From Streptomyces sp. TRM68416 (GTDB taxonomy: Bacteria > Actinomycetota > Actinomycetes > Streptomycetales > Streptomycetaceae), in the NCBI RefSeq assembly GCF_014596915.1, contig NZ_JACVWU010000015.1, forward strand, positions 124,001-188,000: a DNA stretch of 64,000 nucleotides, given 5' to 3'. The number at the start of each line of letters is the position of its first letter. Within the stretch, counting starts at the first letter, position 1. The notes under the pieces were generated by a model. It was not told where the DNA came from and made no database searches. It saw nothing but the letters and a program-made list of their open reading frames with translations. This document shows positions 8,006 to 17,175 of the stretch, one piece after another. Made by a program: the position numbers and the translations under genes.

Positions 8006-8965
8006 TCACCTCCCGGTCATGGATCCGCTCGCCTCGCCCGACCGCCGTACGACCGTCGGGCGCCGTGACCGTATGCCCCAGAAGTGGCCGCCGGGAGCGG
8101 CGACTTGGGGGCGGGCGCCCGCCGGGGCGGCGTGCGCCTCGGCGCGGGCGAGGACGTAGACGCCGCGGGCCGCGGCGAGAGCGGCGGTGAGGGCCGCGAG
8201 CACGGTGAGCGGGTCCGTGGCGTAGCGGTCGCCCAGGACGGCGACGCCGATGAGGACGGCGAAGACGGGGTTGACCAGGGTGACCGTGGCCAGGGGTGCC
8301 TCCAGGCCGTCGCGGTAGGCGAGTTGGCACAGCAGCAGTCCGGCCGGCGCGAGGCCGATCACTCCGCCGGCCACCAGGACGGTCGTGGCGAGGGTGCCGG
8401 AGCCGTCGCCGGTCACCTGGAGGACGGCGGTCTGCGCCAGGGCGGAGGCCGCCGCGAAGGCGACACCGGCGGCGGCCGCGTACGACAGGCCGCCGAGGCC
8501 CGGCCGCCGGGTGACGGCCGCGGCGACCGCCGGTACGCCCATGGCCACCGCGGTCAGGCCGACCACGCCGGCCAGTTCGCGCGGGTCCAGGGTGCGGCTG
8601 GTGCCGGCGGACGGGACGAGTGCGAGCAGACCGACCACCCCGGCCACGGTGAGCGCCGTTCCGGACCACTGCGCGGGGGTCATGCGGTGCCGCAGCACGG
8701 CGGAGGACAGGAGCGGGGCCGCGACCAGGGTGAGCACGCCGAGCATCTGGACGGTGACGAGCGAGCCGTAGCGCAGGGCCGCGGTGTGGAGCACGGCGCC
8801 CAGCGCGTTGCACAGGATCGAGATCCACCACGCGCCCGAGCGGCGCAGCCCGGTGCCGTGCGGTCCGCCGGCCCGCAGAGCCGCCGTCCGCTGCCCCACG
8901 GCGGCCGCGGCATAGGCCAGGGCCGAGGCCGTGCCGAGCGCGAGAACCGAGAGCACGGTGTTCAC
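8006..8965 (-). CDS. EamA/DMT-family membrane transporter
   Basis: A 319-residue integral membrane protein with about ten hydrophobic segments arranged as two EamA-like repeats, typical of drug/metabolite exporters of the inner membrane. The last roughly 45 residues are hydrophilic and basic, probably cytoplasmic. It starts at a GTG with a good site (GGAAGGA, 4 nt away). The substrate is unknown; family members export amino acids or small metabolites. It precedes the proA operon on the same strand with about 210 bases between, so it is probably a separate unit. Confidence 0.88.
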   Translation of the reverse strand: MNTVLSVLALGTASALAYAAAAVGQRTAALRAGGPHGTGLRRSGAWWISILCNALGAVLHTAALRYGSLVTVQMLGVLTLVAAPLLSSAVLRHRMTPAQWSGTALTVAGVVGLLALVPSAGTSRTLDPRELAGVVGLTAVAMGVPAVAAAVTRRPGLGGLSYAAAAGVAFAAASALAQTAVLQVTGDGSGTLATTVLVAGGVIGLAPAGLLLCQLAYRDGLEAPLATVTLVNPVFAVLIGVAVLGDRYATDPLTVLAALTAALAAARGVYVLARAEAHAAPAGARPQVAAPGGHFWGIRSRRPTVVRRSGEASGSMTGR

Positions 8966-9224
8966 GATGTCCTTCCACCGCGCCGGGCACGGGAGCCGAT
9001 CTCTGATCTTCGGTATTTCATCTCTTGTTGAAGTCTACGGGCGCTGAATTAACCTCCGCAACCGAGGTCGCCCCCGGTCCGAACAGAGCAACCGGTCAAC
9101 GGGCCCGCCCCCGACGTGCGTTCGAGACGGACTCCATTCACCGTCCACGCGCATTCCTGCCCGGCCTCCTACCCTCGCGGCACCCATCTCGCCCGCAACG
9201 ACACCCGGACCATGGAGAGTTGGT

Positions 9225-9548
9225 ATGGCATACGTCATCGCCCAGCCCTGCGTCGACCTCAAGGACAAGGCCTGCATCGACGAATGCCCCGTCGACTGCA
9301 TCTACGAGGGCCCGCGGAAGATGTACATCAACCCCGACGAATGCGTCGACTGCGGAGCCTGCGAGCCCGTCTGCCCGGTCGAGTCGATCTTCTTCGAGGA
9401 CGACCTCCCCGGCGAGTGGTCGGACTTCCGCACCGCCGACGCCGAGTTCTTCGCCGAGCTCGGCTCGCCGGGCGGGGCGGGCCGGATCGGCCCCGTCGAC
9501 AAGGACCACGCCGTCGTCGCGGGGCTGCCGGTGACGGCCAAGCCGTGA
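9225..9548 (+). CDS. fdxA: 7Fe ferredoxin (FdxA type)
   Basis: A 107-residue ferredoxin that carries electrons in the cytoplasm with a [3Fe-4S] and a [4Fe-4S] cluster. Cysteines lie in PCVDLKDKACIDECPVDC and CVDCGACEPVCPV, the usual FdxA pattern, followed by the FFEDDLPGEW segment and the typical acidic C-terminus. The ATG follows GGAGAG. It stands alone between the divergent permease and the SGNH hydrolase. Ferredoxins of this type can serve P450s; one P450 lies far away at 45.7-46.9 kb, with no positional link. Confidence 0.95.
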   Translation: MAYVIAQPCVDLKDKACIDECPVDCIYEGPRKMYINPDECVDCGACEPVCPVESIFFEDDLPGEWSDFRTADAEFFAELGSPGGAGRIGPVDKDHAVVAGLPVTAKP

Positions 9549-9586
9549 CGTTCGGGTGAGTTCCCCGGCCGTTCGCACGGCCCTCG

Positions 9587-9615
9587 TTGACCTCGGCCCG
9601 CCACGTCCCTAGCTT
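9587..9615 (+). promoter_or_regulatory. Predicted promoter of the SGNH hydrolase gene
   Basis: TTGACC (9587-9592) and TAGCTT (9610-9615) are separated by exactly 17 bases, a good match to housekeeping sigma HrdB-type promoters. Transcription would start near 9622, leaving a leader of about 55 nt before the GTG at 9678. A short GGCCG/CGGCC hairpin after fdxA (about 9568-9583) may end the upstream transcript. Confidence 0.5.
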
Positions 9616-9677
9616 CGTGCCCGCCCGACATCGCCCCGGTCCTCGCCAGGGGTGTGCACCGAGGAGAGGGGCGGGAC

Positions 9678-11438
9678 GTGCGGCCGAGTCTTCGGGGTGC
9701 GGGGGTGACGCTCGCCCTGGTCGCGGGCCTGCTGCCCGCCTGGTCCGGAACCGCCTCCGCGGTCACCGCGGCCGAGCCGCTGCCCCTGGCGCGGTTCTTC
9801 GACAACACCGCGGTCAGCGACGACGCCCGCCCCGGCGAGGCCGACTTCGACGGCTCGGGCGCCTCCCTGTCGGCGCAGGACCTGGCCGCCGCCGGCTGGC
9901 GTCCCGGCCGTACGCTCACCGTGCAGGGCGCCCGCCTCACCTGGCCGGACCGGCCGGCGGGCGCCCCGGACAACGTCCGCGCCGACGGACAGAGCGTGCG
10001 CGTCCGCGGTCGCGGCGACGCCCTCGCCTTCCTCGTCGCCGGCACGGCCGGTGCCCCGGTGAGCGGCTCCGGCACGGTCGCGTACGCGAACGGCGGCCGC
10101 ACCGCGTACCGGCTGACCGCCCCCGACTGGCGCACCGGCCCGCTCGCCACGAAGGCGCCGCCCCTGCCGCACATCAACACGCCCGACGGCCAACTCGCCG
10201 AGCGGGCCCGGCTGTACGTGCTGACGGTGCCGCTCGCCGCGGGCCGCGAGGTCATCTCCGTACGGCTGCCGCGCGCGACCGGGATGCATGTGTTCGCGCT
10301 GTCGGTGCGGGACACCGGCCTTGGCTGGACGGGCAGTTGGGCCGCGGCGACGGGCGGTCGCGCGGCCGTCGGCCCGTGGACCGACCGGACGCTGCGCCTG
10401 GTGGTGCGCACCTCGGCGGGCGGGCCGCGGGTGCGCCTCCGGTTCGACAACACCTTCGCGGCGGCGCCGGTACGGATCGGCGCCGCGACGGTGGCGGTCC
10501 AGGCCTCCGGTGCCACGCCGGAGGGTGCGCCGGTGCCGCTGTCGTTCGGCGGTGCCGGCGGCGCGGAGATCCCGGCCGGTGCCCAGGTGTTCAGCGATCC
10601 CCTCGGCTTCGACGTGCCCGCGGACACGAACCTGCTGGTGAGCTTCCATCTGCCCGGGACGGTGACGGCGGCGCCCGTGCACCGGCTCGCACAGCAGCGG
10701 TCGTACCTGAGCGAGCCCGGCGACCACACGGCCGACCCCTCCCCCGCGGCCTACACCTCCACCCTCACCGGCTGGCCGCTGCTGGCCGCGGTCGACGTGA
10801 GCGGCGGGCCGGGGTCCGTGGTGCTGCTCGGGGACTCGATCACCGACGGCGACGGGTCCACCCCCGACGCCAACCGGCGGTGGCCGAACGTGCTGGCCGC
10901 CCGGCTGCTCGCCCAGGACGCGGTGCCGCACTACGGCGTGCTCAACCTGGGCATCTCCGGCAACCGCGTGCTCCGCGACCGCTACCCCGGCGACGGAACC
11001 TCCCCGGACACGGCCGGGGTGAGCGCCCTGAACCGGTTCGACCGGGACGTCCTCGCGCAGCCGTCGGCGCGTACGGCGGTGGTGTTCGAGGGGGTGAACG
11101 ACGTGCGCTGGGGTGCCACGGCGGACCAGGTGATCGCCGGGCTGCGGGAGCTCGCCGACCGGGGTCACGCCCGTGGGCTGCGCATGCTGGCCGCCACGAT
11201 CGTGCCGTGCGCGGGCGAGAGGCGGTGCACGGCCGCCGCCGACGCGGAGCGGGTCGCGGTGAACGCGTGGATCCGGCAGGCCGGGGTCTTCGACGGCGTC
11301 CTGGACTTCGACGCGGTCCTGCGCGACCCGGCGGACCCCGCGCGCCTGCTGCCCGCCTACGACAGCGGCGACCACCTGCACCCCGGCGACGCGGGGCTCG
11401 CCGCGCTGGCGGAGTCGGTGGACCTGCGCCTGCTGTGA
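9678..11438 (+). CDS. Secreted SGNH/GDSL hydrolase
   Basis: A 586-residue exported protein. The GTG at 9678 follows GAGGAGAGGG and gives a clean signal peptide ending at TASA (about residue 29); an upstream GTG at 9654 has no such site. The N-terminal half is a beta-rich region of unknown role. The C-terminal part is an SGNH hydrolase with VLLGDSITDG (block I Ser), NLGISGN (block II), GVND (block III) and GDHLHPGD (block V Asp/His). Such enzymes act on acetylated polysaccharides or other esters outside the cell. The exact substrate is unknown. Confidence 0.88.
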   Translation: MRPSLRGAGVTLALVAGLLPAWSGTASAVTAAEPLPLARFFDNTAVSDDARPGEADFDGSGASLSAQDLAAAGWRPGRTLTVQGARLTWPDRPAGAPDNVRADGQSVRVRGRGDALAFLVAGTAGAPVSGSGTVAYANGGRTAYRLTAPDWRTGPLATKAPPLPHINTPDGQLAERARLYVLTVPLAAGREVISVRLPRATGMHVFALSVRDTGLGWTGSWAAATGGRAAVGPWTDRTLRLVVRTSAGGPRVRLRFDNTFAAAPVRIGAATVAVQASGATPEGAPVPLSFGGAGGAEIPAGAQVFSDPLGFDVPADTNLLVSFHLPGTVTAAPVHRLAQQRSYLSEPGDHTADPSPAAYTSTLTGWPLLAAVDVSGGPGSVVLLGDSITDGDGSTPDANRRWPNVLAARLLAQDAVPHYGVLNLGISGNRVLRDRYPGDGTSPDTAGVSALNRFDRDVLAQPSARTAVVFEGVNDVRWGATADQVIAGLRELADRGHARGLRMLAATIVPCAGERRCTAAADAERVAVNAWIRQAGVFDGVLDFDAVLRDPADPARLLPAYDSGDHLHPGDAGLAALAESVDLRLL

Positions 11439-11449
11439 CCTGCCCGGAC

Positions 11450-12229
11450 CTACACCTCCAGGTCCACCACCACCGGCGCGTGGTCCGAGGCGCCCTTGCC
11501 CTTGCGCTCCTCGCGGTCCACATAGGCGTCCTTGACCGCCTCGGCGAACGGCTCGTTGCCGTAGACCAGGTCGATGCGCATGCCGCGGTTCTTGGGGAAG
11601 CAGAGCTGGCGGTAGTCCCAGTACGTGAAGGGGTGGTCGTACTTCAGCGGGCGGGGCACCACGTCGGACAGGCCCGTCTCGCGCAGGGAGGCGAGGGCGG
11701 CGCGCTCGGCGGGGGTGACGTGGGTAAGGCCCTCGAAGGCGGCCGTGTCGTACACGTCGTCGTCCGTGGGCGCGACGTTGTAGTCGCCCAGCACGGCGAA
11801 CGGGCGGCTGCCGGCCGCGTCCCCGGCGACGGCCGCCTTGAGCGCCTCGAACCACTGGAGCTTGTAGGCGTAGTGGGGGTGGTCCACCTCGCGGCCGTTG
11901 GGCACGTAGACCGACCAGACGCGGACCGGGCCGCAGGTCGCGGAGACGGCGCGCGGCTCCACCGAGCCGTCGTAGCCGGGGTCGCCGGGCAGGCCCTTGA
12001 CGACGTCCTCGATGCCTACGCGGGAGAGCACCGCCACGCCGTTCCACCGCCCGGTGGCGTGGACCGCCGCCTCGTAGCCCAGCTCGCGCAGCTGGTCGAC
12101 GGGGAAGGCGGCCTCGGCGACCTTGGCCTCCTGGAGGCAGAGCACGTCGGTGCCGCTGCTCTCCAGCCAGGCCAGGAGCCTCGGCAGGCGTGCGGTGATC
12201 GAGTTCACGTTCCAGGTCGCGATGCGCAT
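11450..12229 (-). CDS. xthA: Exodeoxyribonuclease III / AP endonuclease
   Basis: A 259-residue member of the ExoIII (EEP) family that repairs abasic sites and 3' blocks in DNA. Motifs are MRIATWNVNS (metal-binding Asn), LQEAKV (Glu), YVPNG, VLGDYNVAP (Asp, Asn), YWDYR and the C-terminal GASDHAPVV (Asp-His). The ATG at 12229 begins the conserved MRIATWN. The downstream MBL-fold and PcaDC genes lie on the same strand upstream of it with short gaps, so they may be cotranscribed, though functionally unrelated. Confidence 0.94.
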   Translation of the reverse strand: MRIATWNVNSITARLPRLLAWLESSGTDVLCLQEAKVAEAAFPVDQLRELGYEAAVHATGRWNGVAVLSRVGIEDVVKGLPGDPGYDGSVEPRAVSATCGPVRVWSVYVPNGREVDHPHYAYKLQWFEALKAAVAGDAAGSRPFAVLGDYNVAPTDDDVYDTAAFEGLTHVTPAERAALASLRETGLSDVVPRPLKYDHPFTYWDYRQLCFPKNRGMRIDLVYGNEPFAEAVKDAYVDREERKGKGASDHAPVVVDLEV

Positions 12230-12259
12230 GTCCCACAACCTACCCGGCGGCACTGACAG

Positions 12260-12895
12260 TCACAGCGACGCGCTCTCCCCCGGCGCCAGCCGCAGGTGCT
12301 CGGAGCCGCCGAGCGCGCCGATCTGGTTGTCGTAGATGGGCCGGGCGAGGTCGGTGAGCAGGGCGTCGTGGATGTCGTAGGCGCGCTGCGGCCCGACCTC
12401 GCGGACGTAGTCGATGACCTCGGAGATCTTGCTCCAGGGGGCCATGACCGGGAGCAGCAGCGTCTCGACCGGGTGGTCGGGGACGGTGAGGGCGTCGCCG
12501 GGGTGGAAGACGCGGCCGCCGTCGACGAGGTAGCCGACGTTGGTGATGCGCGGGATGTCCGGGTGGATCACCGCGTGCAGTTCGCCGTGCACCTGGACGT
12601 CGAAGCCGGCCGCGGTGAAGGTGTCGCCGTGGCCGACGGTGTGCACGCGGCCCGGGAAGGCGGCCGCGATCCTCTCCGCGACCGACCTCAGAGTCCAGAG
12701 CTCGACGGCCGGGTCGGCCTCCATGGCCGACCGCAGCCGCCGCTCGTCGAAGTGGTCCGGGTGCTCGTGCGTCACGAGGATCGCGTCCGCGCCGAGGGCG
12801 GCGTCCTCCTCGCTGAAACCTCCGGGGTCGAGGACGAGCGTGCGCCCGTCCTTCTCCAGGCGGACACAGGCGTGCGACTTCTTGGTGAACCTCAT
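12260..12895 (-). CDS. MBL-fold metal-dependent hydrolase
   Basis: A 211-residue metallo-beta-lactamase-fold protein of the UlaG-like group. It has the metal motif THEHPDHFDE (HxHxDH), then HGDTF, HPGDAL and HDALLTD segments. Such proteins hydrolyse phosphodiester or lactone bonds; the substrate is not known here. I chose ATG 12895 (MRFTKKSHACVRLEKDG, a conserved start in this group); an ATG three codons upstream is possible. It follows the PcaDC-like gene by 34 bases on the same strand. Confidence 0.87.
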   Translation of the reverse strand: MRFTKKSHACVRLEKDGRTLVLDPGGFSEEDAALGADAILVTHEHPDHFDERRLRSAMEADPAVELWTLRSVAERIAAAFPGRVHTVGHGDTFTAAGFDVQVHGELHAVIHPDIPRITNVGYLVDGGRVFHPGDALTVPDHPVETLLLPVMAPWSKISEVIDYVREVGPQRAYDIHDALLTDLARPIYDNQIGALGGSEHLRLAPGESASL

Positions 12896-12929
12896 GCGGA
12901 CCATCCTGCCCCCGGCCGCCGGCGCGGGC

Positions 12930-14237
12930 TCACTCGGCCGGGGTGGTCTCCTCCCGCACGACCTGCTGGGCCACCCGGAACGCGCTGTTCGCCGCGGGGA
13001 TGCCGCAGTAGACGGCGGCCTGCAGCAGCACCTCCTTGATCTCGGCGGGCGTGAGGCCGTTGCGCAGGGCGGCGCGGGTGTGGAAGGCGAGCTCCTCCAG
13101 GTGGCCGCCGGCGACCAGGGCGGTGAGGGTGACACAACTGCGGGTGCGCCGGTCCAGGCCCGGCCGGTCCCAGACCTCGCCCCACGCGTACCGGGTGACG
13201 AACTCCTGGAAGTCGCCCGAGAACTCGTCGGCCTCGGCCAGCACCCGGTCCACGTGCGCGTCGCCCAGCACCTCGCGACGCACCTTGATCCCCGTGTCGT
13301 ACGGGTCCGGGCGCCCGCCCGCGGGCTCCGCGGCGACCGGCGGCGCGATCTCCGCGATGGGCGCCGGCTGCGCGGGTACGGACGTCGCCGCCGCGGGGAA
13401 CGGCCGGGCGGGCCCGGCGGGCAGGGCGACCTGCCCGGTGGCCGAGTCGTAGGCGGGCTGCCAGGCGTTGGAGAAGTGTCTGACCAGCAGGTCGGTGACG
13501 GCGGCGGGCTGCTCGACCGGTACGAGGTGGGAGGCGCCGGGTACGACGGCGAGGCGGGCGTCGGGAATGCCCGCGACCAGCGTGCGGGCCTCGGCCGGGC
13601 CGGTGACCTGGTCGTCCGAGCCGACCAGCACGAGGGTGGGCACGCCGACCCGGGTCAGTTCGGTCCGCACGTCGAAGGTGGCCAGCGCCTCGCAGGCGGC
13701 GATGTAGCAGCCGGGGTCGGTGGTGCGGACCATCTGCACGGCCCAGTCCGTGATGGCCGGCTGCGCGGCGGCGAAACCACCGGTGAACCAGCGGTCCGGC
13801 GAGGTCCGGGCGATGGGGTCGAGCCCGTTGGTCCGTACGATCACGCCCCGCTGGCGGAACTCGTCGGCCGAGCCGAACCGCGGCGAGGCCGCGATCAGGG
13901 CGAGCGAGGCGAGCCGCTCGGGGTGGCGCAGGGCCAGCTCGACACCGATCGCCCCGCCGAGCGCACAGCCCGCGTAGCCGAAACGCTGCACGCCGAGGCC
14001 GTCCAGGGTGGCCACGAGGCGTGCGGTCAGATCGGTCACCGAGCCCGCGGGGTGGGCGGGGGCGCCGCCGTGGCCGGGCAGGTCGAACCGGAAGACCCGC
14101 CACTGGGCCGTCAGTTCGGGTATCTGGCGGTCCCACATGTGCCAGGTGGTGCCCAGTGAGGGACCGAGGATCAGGACCGGGGCGTCTTCGGGCCCGTCAA
14201 AGCGGTATTGCAGGGTGTTCATCGGTGTCTCACTCAC
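12930..14237 (-). CDS. Fused 3-oxoadipate enol-lactonase/4-carboxymuconolactone decarboxylase-like protein with altered nucleophile
   Basis: A 435-residue two-domain protein of PcaDC (PcaL) type, which in the beta-ketoadipate pathway joins decarboxylation and lactone hydrolysis. Residues about 1-260 are an alpha/beta hydrolase, then a Pro/Ala-rich linker, then a carboxymuconolactone decarboxylase domain (about 315-425: RTRSCVTLTALVAGGHLEEL, AAVYCGIPAAN). The nucleophile elbow reads G90-C91-A92-L93-G94-G95, so Ala sits where the family Ser is expected (GCG codon at 13962-13964). The Asp (VGSDDQV) and His (GASHLVP) positions remain. GTG 14237 follows GAGAGG. No other pca gene is nearby, so this isolated copy may have lost or changed lactonase activity. 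Confidence 0.85.
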   Translation of the reverse strand: MSETPMNTLQYRFDGPEDAPVLILGPSLGTTWHMWDRQIPELTAQWRVFRFDLPGHGGAPAHPAGSVTDLTARLVATLDGLGVQRFGYAGCALGGAIGVELALRHPERLASLALIAASPRFGSADEFRQRGVIVRTNGLDPIARTSPDRWFTGGFAAAQPAITDWAVQMVRTTDPGCYIAACEALATFDVRTELTRVGVPTLVLVGSDDQVTGPAEARTLVAGIPDARLAVVPGASHLVPVEQPAAVTDLLVRHFSNAWQPAYDSATGQVALPAGPARPFPAAATSVPAQPAPIAEIAPPVAAEPAGGRPDPYDTGIKVRREVLGDAHVDRVLAEADEFSGDFQEFVTRYAWGEVWDRPGLDRRTRSCVTLTALVAGGHLEELAFHTRAALRNGLTPAEIKEVLLQAAVYCGIPAANSAFRVAQQVVREETTPAE

Positions 14238-14463
14238 CCGCCAGACCCTCTCATCTGTCACGAGTTGTCACATCGCCGGGGTGAATCCGGCGTCACGGTG
14301 GGGCCGGTGCGCCCTCTCGGCGTACTGGAACACGGCGAGGGAGCGGTCGTCGAGCGGCAACGCGTCGGGGGCCGGGGCGCAAGGGCAGTCCGCCCACTTC
14401 AGACGCGCTGTCGAGGAGCAGGCCGACGGCGCCTTCGCCGTGGCGGGCGGATAGCCTTGGCGC

Positions 14464-15681
14464 ATGCCACCCGAAAGCCGCGCGCCGATGCGCCATGCCG
14501 GTATGCGCGAACGGAACCTGGCGGTCCTGCTCGGTGTGATCGCCGCGAACCAGCCGGTCACCCGGGCACGGCTCGCCACGCTCACCGGTTTCACCAAGAC
14601 CACCGTCTCGAACCTGATCGCGGTGCTCGCCGAGGCCGGCCTCGTCCACGACGGGGACATGCTGCACGAGGGGGACCGAGGGCGCCCGGGCATCGGGGTC
14701 TCGGTCAACGGCGCCGGCGCCGCGGGGCTCGGGCTCGAGGTGAACGTCGGCTACCTGGCGGCCGCTGTGCTCGACCTCGGCCGACGGGTGCGCTACCGGC
14801 TCCTGGTGGCGGCCGACAACCGGAACCGGGATCCCGCCGAGATCGCCGTCGCGCTGGCCCGGCTGGCGGGGCAGGCGGTGGACTCGGCGGCGGAGCAGGG
14901 TCTGCCGGTGATCGGGGCGACCGTGGCGCTGCCCGGTCTGATCGACCGCTCCGGGATGTTCCGTGCGCCCAACTTCCCGTGGGACGACGTGCCGGCCGAG
15001 GCCTTCACCGACCTGGGCCTGTCCGGGCTGAAGCTGCCGACCAGGGCGGAGAACGAGGCCAACCTGGCGGCTCTCGGGGAGTTGTGGTTCGGGGCCGGAC
15101 GCGCCGACCTGGGCGACTTCGTGCACGTCTCCGGGGAAATAGGCATCGGCGCAGGCGTGGTGCTCGACGGCCGCGTGTTCCAGGGCGCGCACGGCTACGC
15201 CGGCGAACTCGGCCACCTGCAGGTCGACCCGGACGGTGAATCGTGCCCCTGCGGGGCCCGCGGTTGTCTGGAGCGCATCGCGGGCCGGGACGCCGTTCTG
15301 CACGCGGCGGGCCTCGGCGACATGCTCGCCGAGCACGCCCTCACGGGACCCATGGAGCCGTTGTCCGCACTGACCGCGCTGCTGGACTCCGGCGACCCGG
15401 CCGCGACGGAGGCGGTGCGCCGGGCCGGTGATGCGTTGGGGCGGGCGCTCTCGGACGTGGTCAAGGTGATCGACCCGGACACGATCGTGCTCGGCGGGAT
15501 CTTCTCCACGATCGCGCCCTGGATCCTGCGCTCGGTGGAGGAGGCGCTACGGGCCGGCGGACTCTACGGGCAGGTCCCCACGGTCGTGGTCTCGTCGCTC
15601 GGCGAGCACGCGGCCGTGCTCGGCGCCGCGGGCCAGATCATCGAGCACCTGTACGCCGACCCGGCGCTGCTACTGCGCTGA
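14464..15681 (+). CDS. ROK-family transcriptional regulator
   Basis: A 405-residue regulator with an N-terminal winged helix (about residues 17-70, including TRARLATLTGFTKTTVSNLI) and a C-terminal ROK sugar-kinase-like domain. The latter has the zinc motif CPCGARGC and the EIGIGAGVVL and DPDTIVLGG segments. It probably senses a sugar or sugar phosphate and represses carbohydrate genes. No Shine-Dalgarno is clear; a TAGCCT at 14452-14457 suggests a near-leaderless start. Its targets are unknown. It faces the Gfo/Idh/MocA gene of the central cluster across a repeat array. Confidence 0.9.
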   Translation: MPPESRAPMRHAGMRERNLAVLLGVIAANQPVTRARLATLTGFTKTTVSNLIAVLAEAGLVHDGDMLHEGDRGRPGIGVSVNGAGAAGLGLEVNVGYLAAAVLDLGRRVRYRLLVAADNRNRDPAEIAVALARLAGQAVDSAAEQGLPVIGATVALPGLIDRSGMFRAPNFPWDDVPAEAFTDLGLSGLKLPTRAENEANLAALGELWFGAGRADLGDFVHVSGEIGIGAGVVLDGRVFQGAHGYAGELGHLQVDPDGESCPCGARGCLERIAGRDAVLHAAGLGDMLAEHALTGPMEPLSALTALLDSGDPAATEAVRRAGDALGRALSDVVKVIDPDTIVLGGIFSTIAPWILRSVEEALRAGGLYGQVPTVVVSSLGEHAAVLGAAGQIIEHLYADPALLLR

Positions 15682-15699
15682 CGACGCGACGGCCCGTCC

Positions 15700-15955
15700 C
15701 CGCGCGCGGGCACGCACCCTCCGCATACGGCGCGCCGCTCCACCCCCCGCGCGGGGGCGCACGCCGCGCCGCGTACGACGCAACGCTCCACCCCCGGCCC
15801 GCGAGCACACGCCCCCCCCACATACAACGCGACGGCCCACCCCCCGCCCGTGAGCGCGCCCCCCGCATACGGCGCAACGCCCCCACCCCCGCCCACAAGC
15901 ACACGCCCCCACATAGGACGCGACGCCCCACCCCCGCGCGCGTGAGCGCGCGTCC
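15700..15955. repeat. Degenerate tandem repeat, period about 47 bp
   Basis: The interval between the convergent ROK and Gfo/Idh genes is filled by about five degenerate units, each with a CATA/CGTA core followed by ACGCRACG and CCACCCCC. The TA cores lie at 15726, 15774, 15823, 15868 and 15914, so the spacing is 45-49 bp. The array is C-rich on this strand and has no plausible gene. It is probably a decayed minisatellite, and might also impede transcription from either side. Confidence 0.7.
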
Positions 15956-15978
15956 TCCCGCGTGGGGGCAGCCGTGTC

Positions 15979-17088
15979 TCAGCCCTGGCCCGGGTGCCCG
16001 GGGCGCGCCGCGGCGGGGACCGGCTCGGGGAGCGGGAAGTCGCTGGCCACGGGGCGGCTGTCACCTGTCTCGGCCGCGGCCAGCATGGCTTCCATCACGT
16101 CGAGCACGTGGTAGGCGACTTCGGCGCTCGCCCGGTGCGGCCGCCCCGTCTCGATGGCGTGCGCCATCTCCGCGACGCCGATGCCCCGCCCGCCGTCCGC
16201 GTACCCGCCGAGAACCGGCGCCGTGTGCCAGACGGAGTCCGCGGCGTGACGCACCCGGACGTCGCCGGTGAAGCTGTTCGGGTCGGGCACCGACACGGTG
16301 CCCTCCGTGCCGTACACCTCGATCCGCGGCAGCGTGCTGTCCCACACGTCGAAGCTCATCATCAGGGTGGACAGCGCACCGCCCCGGTGCTCCAGCACGC
16401 CGGTGACGTGGGTGGCCACCGTCACCGGGAACGTCGTGCCCGCGCGGGGGCCGCTGCCGATGGTGCGCGTCCGGCGGGGGCTGCCGGACAGGCCGGTGAC
16501 ACGGCGGACCGGTCCGAGCAGCAGTACCAGCGCGGTCAGGTAGTACGGGCCCATGTCCAGCAGCGGCCCGCCGCCCGGCCGGTAGTAGAACTCCGGGTCG
16601 GGGTGCCAGCGTTCGTGACCGGGCGTGGTCATGAAGGCGGTCGCCGCGACCGGCACCCCGATCTCGCCCTTCTCCACGCACGCCCGAGCCGTCTGGATGC
16701 CGGTGCCCAGGACGGTGTCCGGAGCGCAGCCCACCCGGAGTCCTGCGGTGCGGGCGGCGTCGAGGAGGGTGCGGGCCTCCTCGGTGGTGGTGGCGAGCGG
16801 CTTCTCCCCGTACAGGTGCTTGCCCGCCGTGATCGCGGCCAGGGAGATCTCCAGGTGTGCCTCGGGAGTGGCGAGGTCGAGGACGAGATCCACCTCGTCG
16901 CAGGCGCAGAGCTCCTCCACCGTCGTGGCGCGCACTCCGGGGAACCGTGCGGCCGCGGCCCTGGCCCGTTCCGGGCGCCGGGCGGCCACCCGAACGGGAC
17001 GTACGTTCGGCAGCCGGGACAGGGTCTCCAGATACGCGCCGCTGATGTTGCCGGCGCCCACCACGCCGATCCGCAAGGGGTCGCTCAT
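15979..17088 (-). CDS. Gfo/Idh/MocA-family oxidoreductase
   Basis: A 369-residue NAD(P)-dependent dehydrogenase with a Rossmann N-terminus (IGVVGAGNISGAY), the family signature GEKPLA (catalytic Lys) and a C-terminal alpha/beta substrate domain with GPLLDMGPYY. Relatives oxidise sugars, inositols or their glycosides at one hydroxyl. The ATG has an excellent site (GGAGGAG, 6 nt away). It is the last gene of the minus-strand cluster, 87 bases after a second family member, so the two may act in sequence or as oxidation/reduction partners. Confidence 0.92.
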   Translation of the reverse strand: MSDPLRIGVVGAGNISGAYLETLSRLPNVRPVRVAARRPERARAAAARFPGVRATTVEELCACDEVDLVLDLATPEAHLEISLAAITAGKHLYGEKPLATTTEEARTLLDAARTAGLRVGCAPDTVLGTGIQTARACVEKGEIGVPVAATAFMTTPGHERWHPDPEFYYRPGGGPLLDMGPYYLTALVLLLGPVRRVTGLSGSPRRTRTIGSGPRAGTTFPVTVATHVTGVLEHRGGALSTLMMSFDVWDSTLPRIEVYGTEGTVSVPDPNSFTGDVRVRHAADSVWHTAPVLGGYADGGRGIGVAEMAHAIETGRPHRASAEVAYHVLDVMEAMLAAAETGDSRPVASDFPLPEPVPAAARPGHPGQG

Positions 17089-17175
17089 GTCGTCTCCTCC
17101 GGTGGAACAGTCGTCGGTCGGTGCGCCCTGCGGCGCATCGGACCGCCCCGGTCCGCGCGGCCGGGACGGACGGTG

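Noticed and set aside
6327..8990. A single 887-residue minus-strand protein including ProA
   Set aside because: Only the part after GTG 7643 is ProA; the rest is a shadow of the EamA permease and the 51-residue gene.
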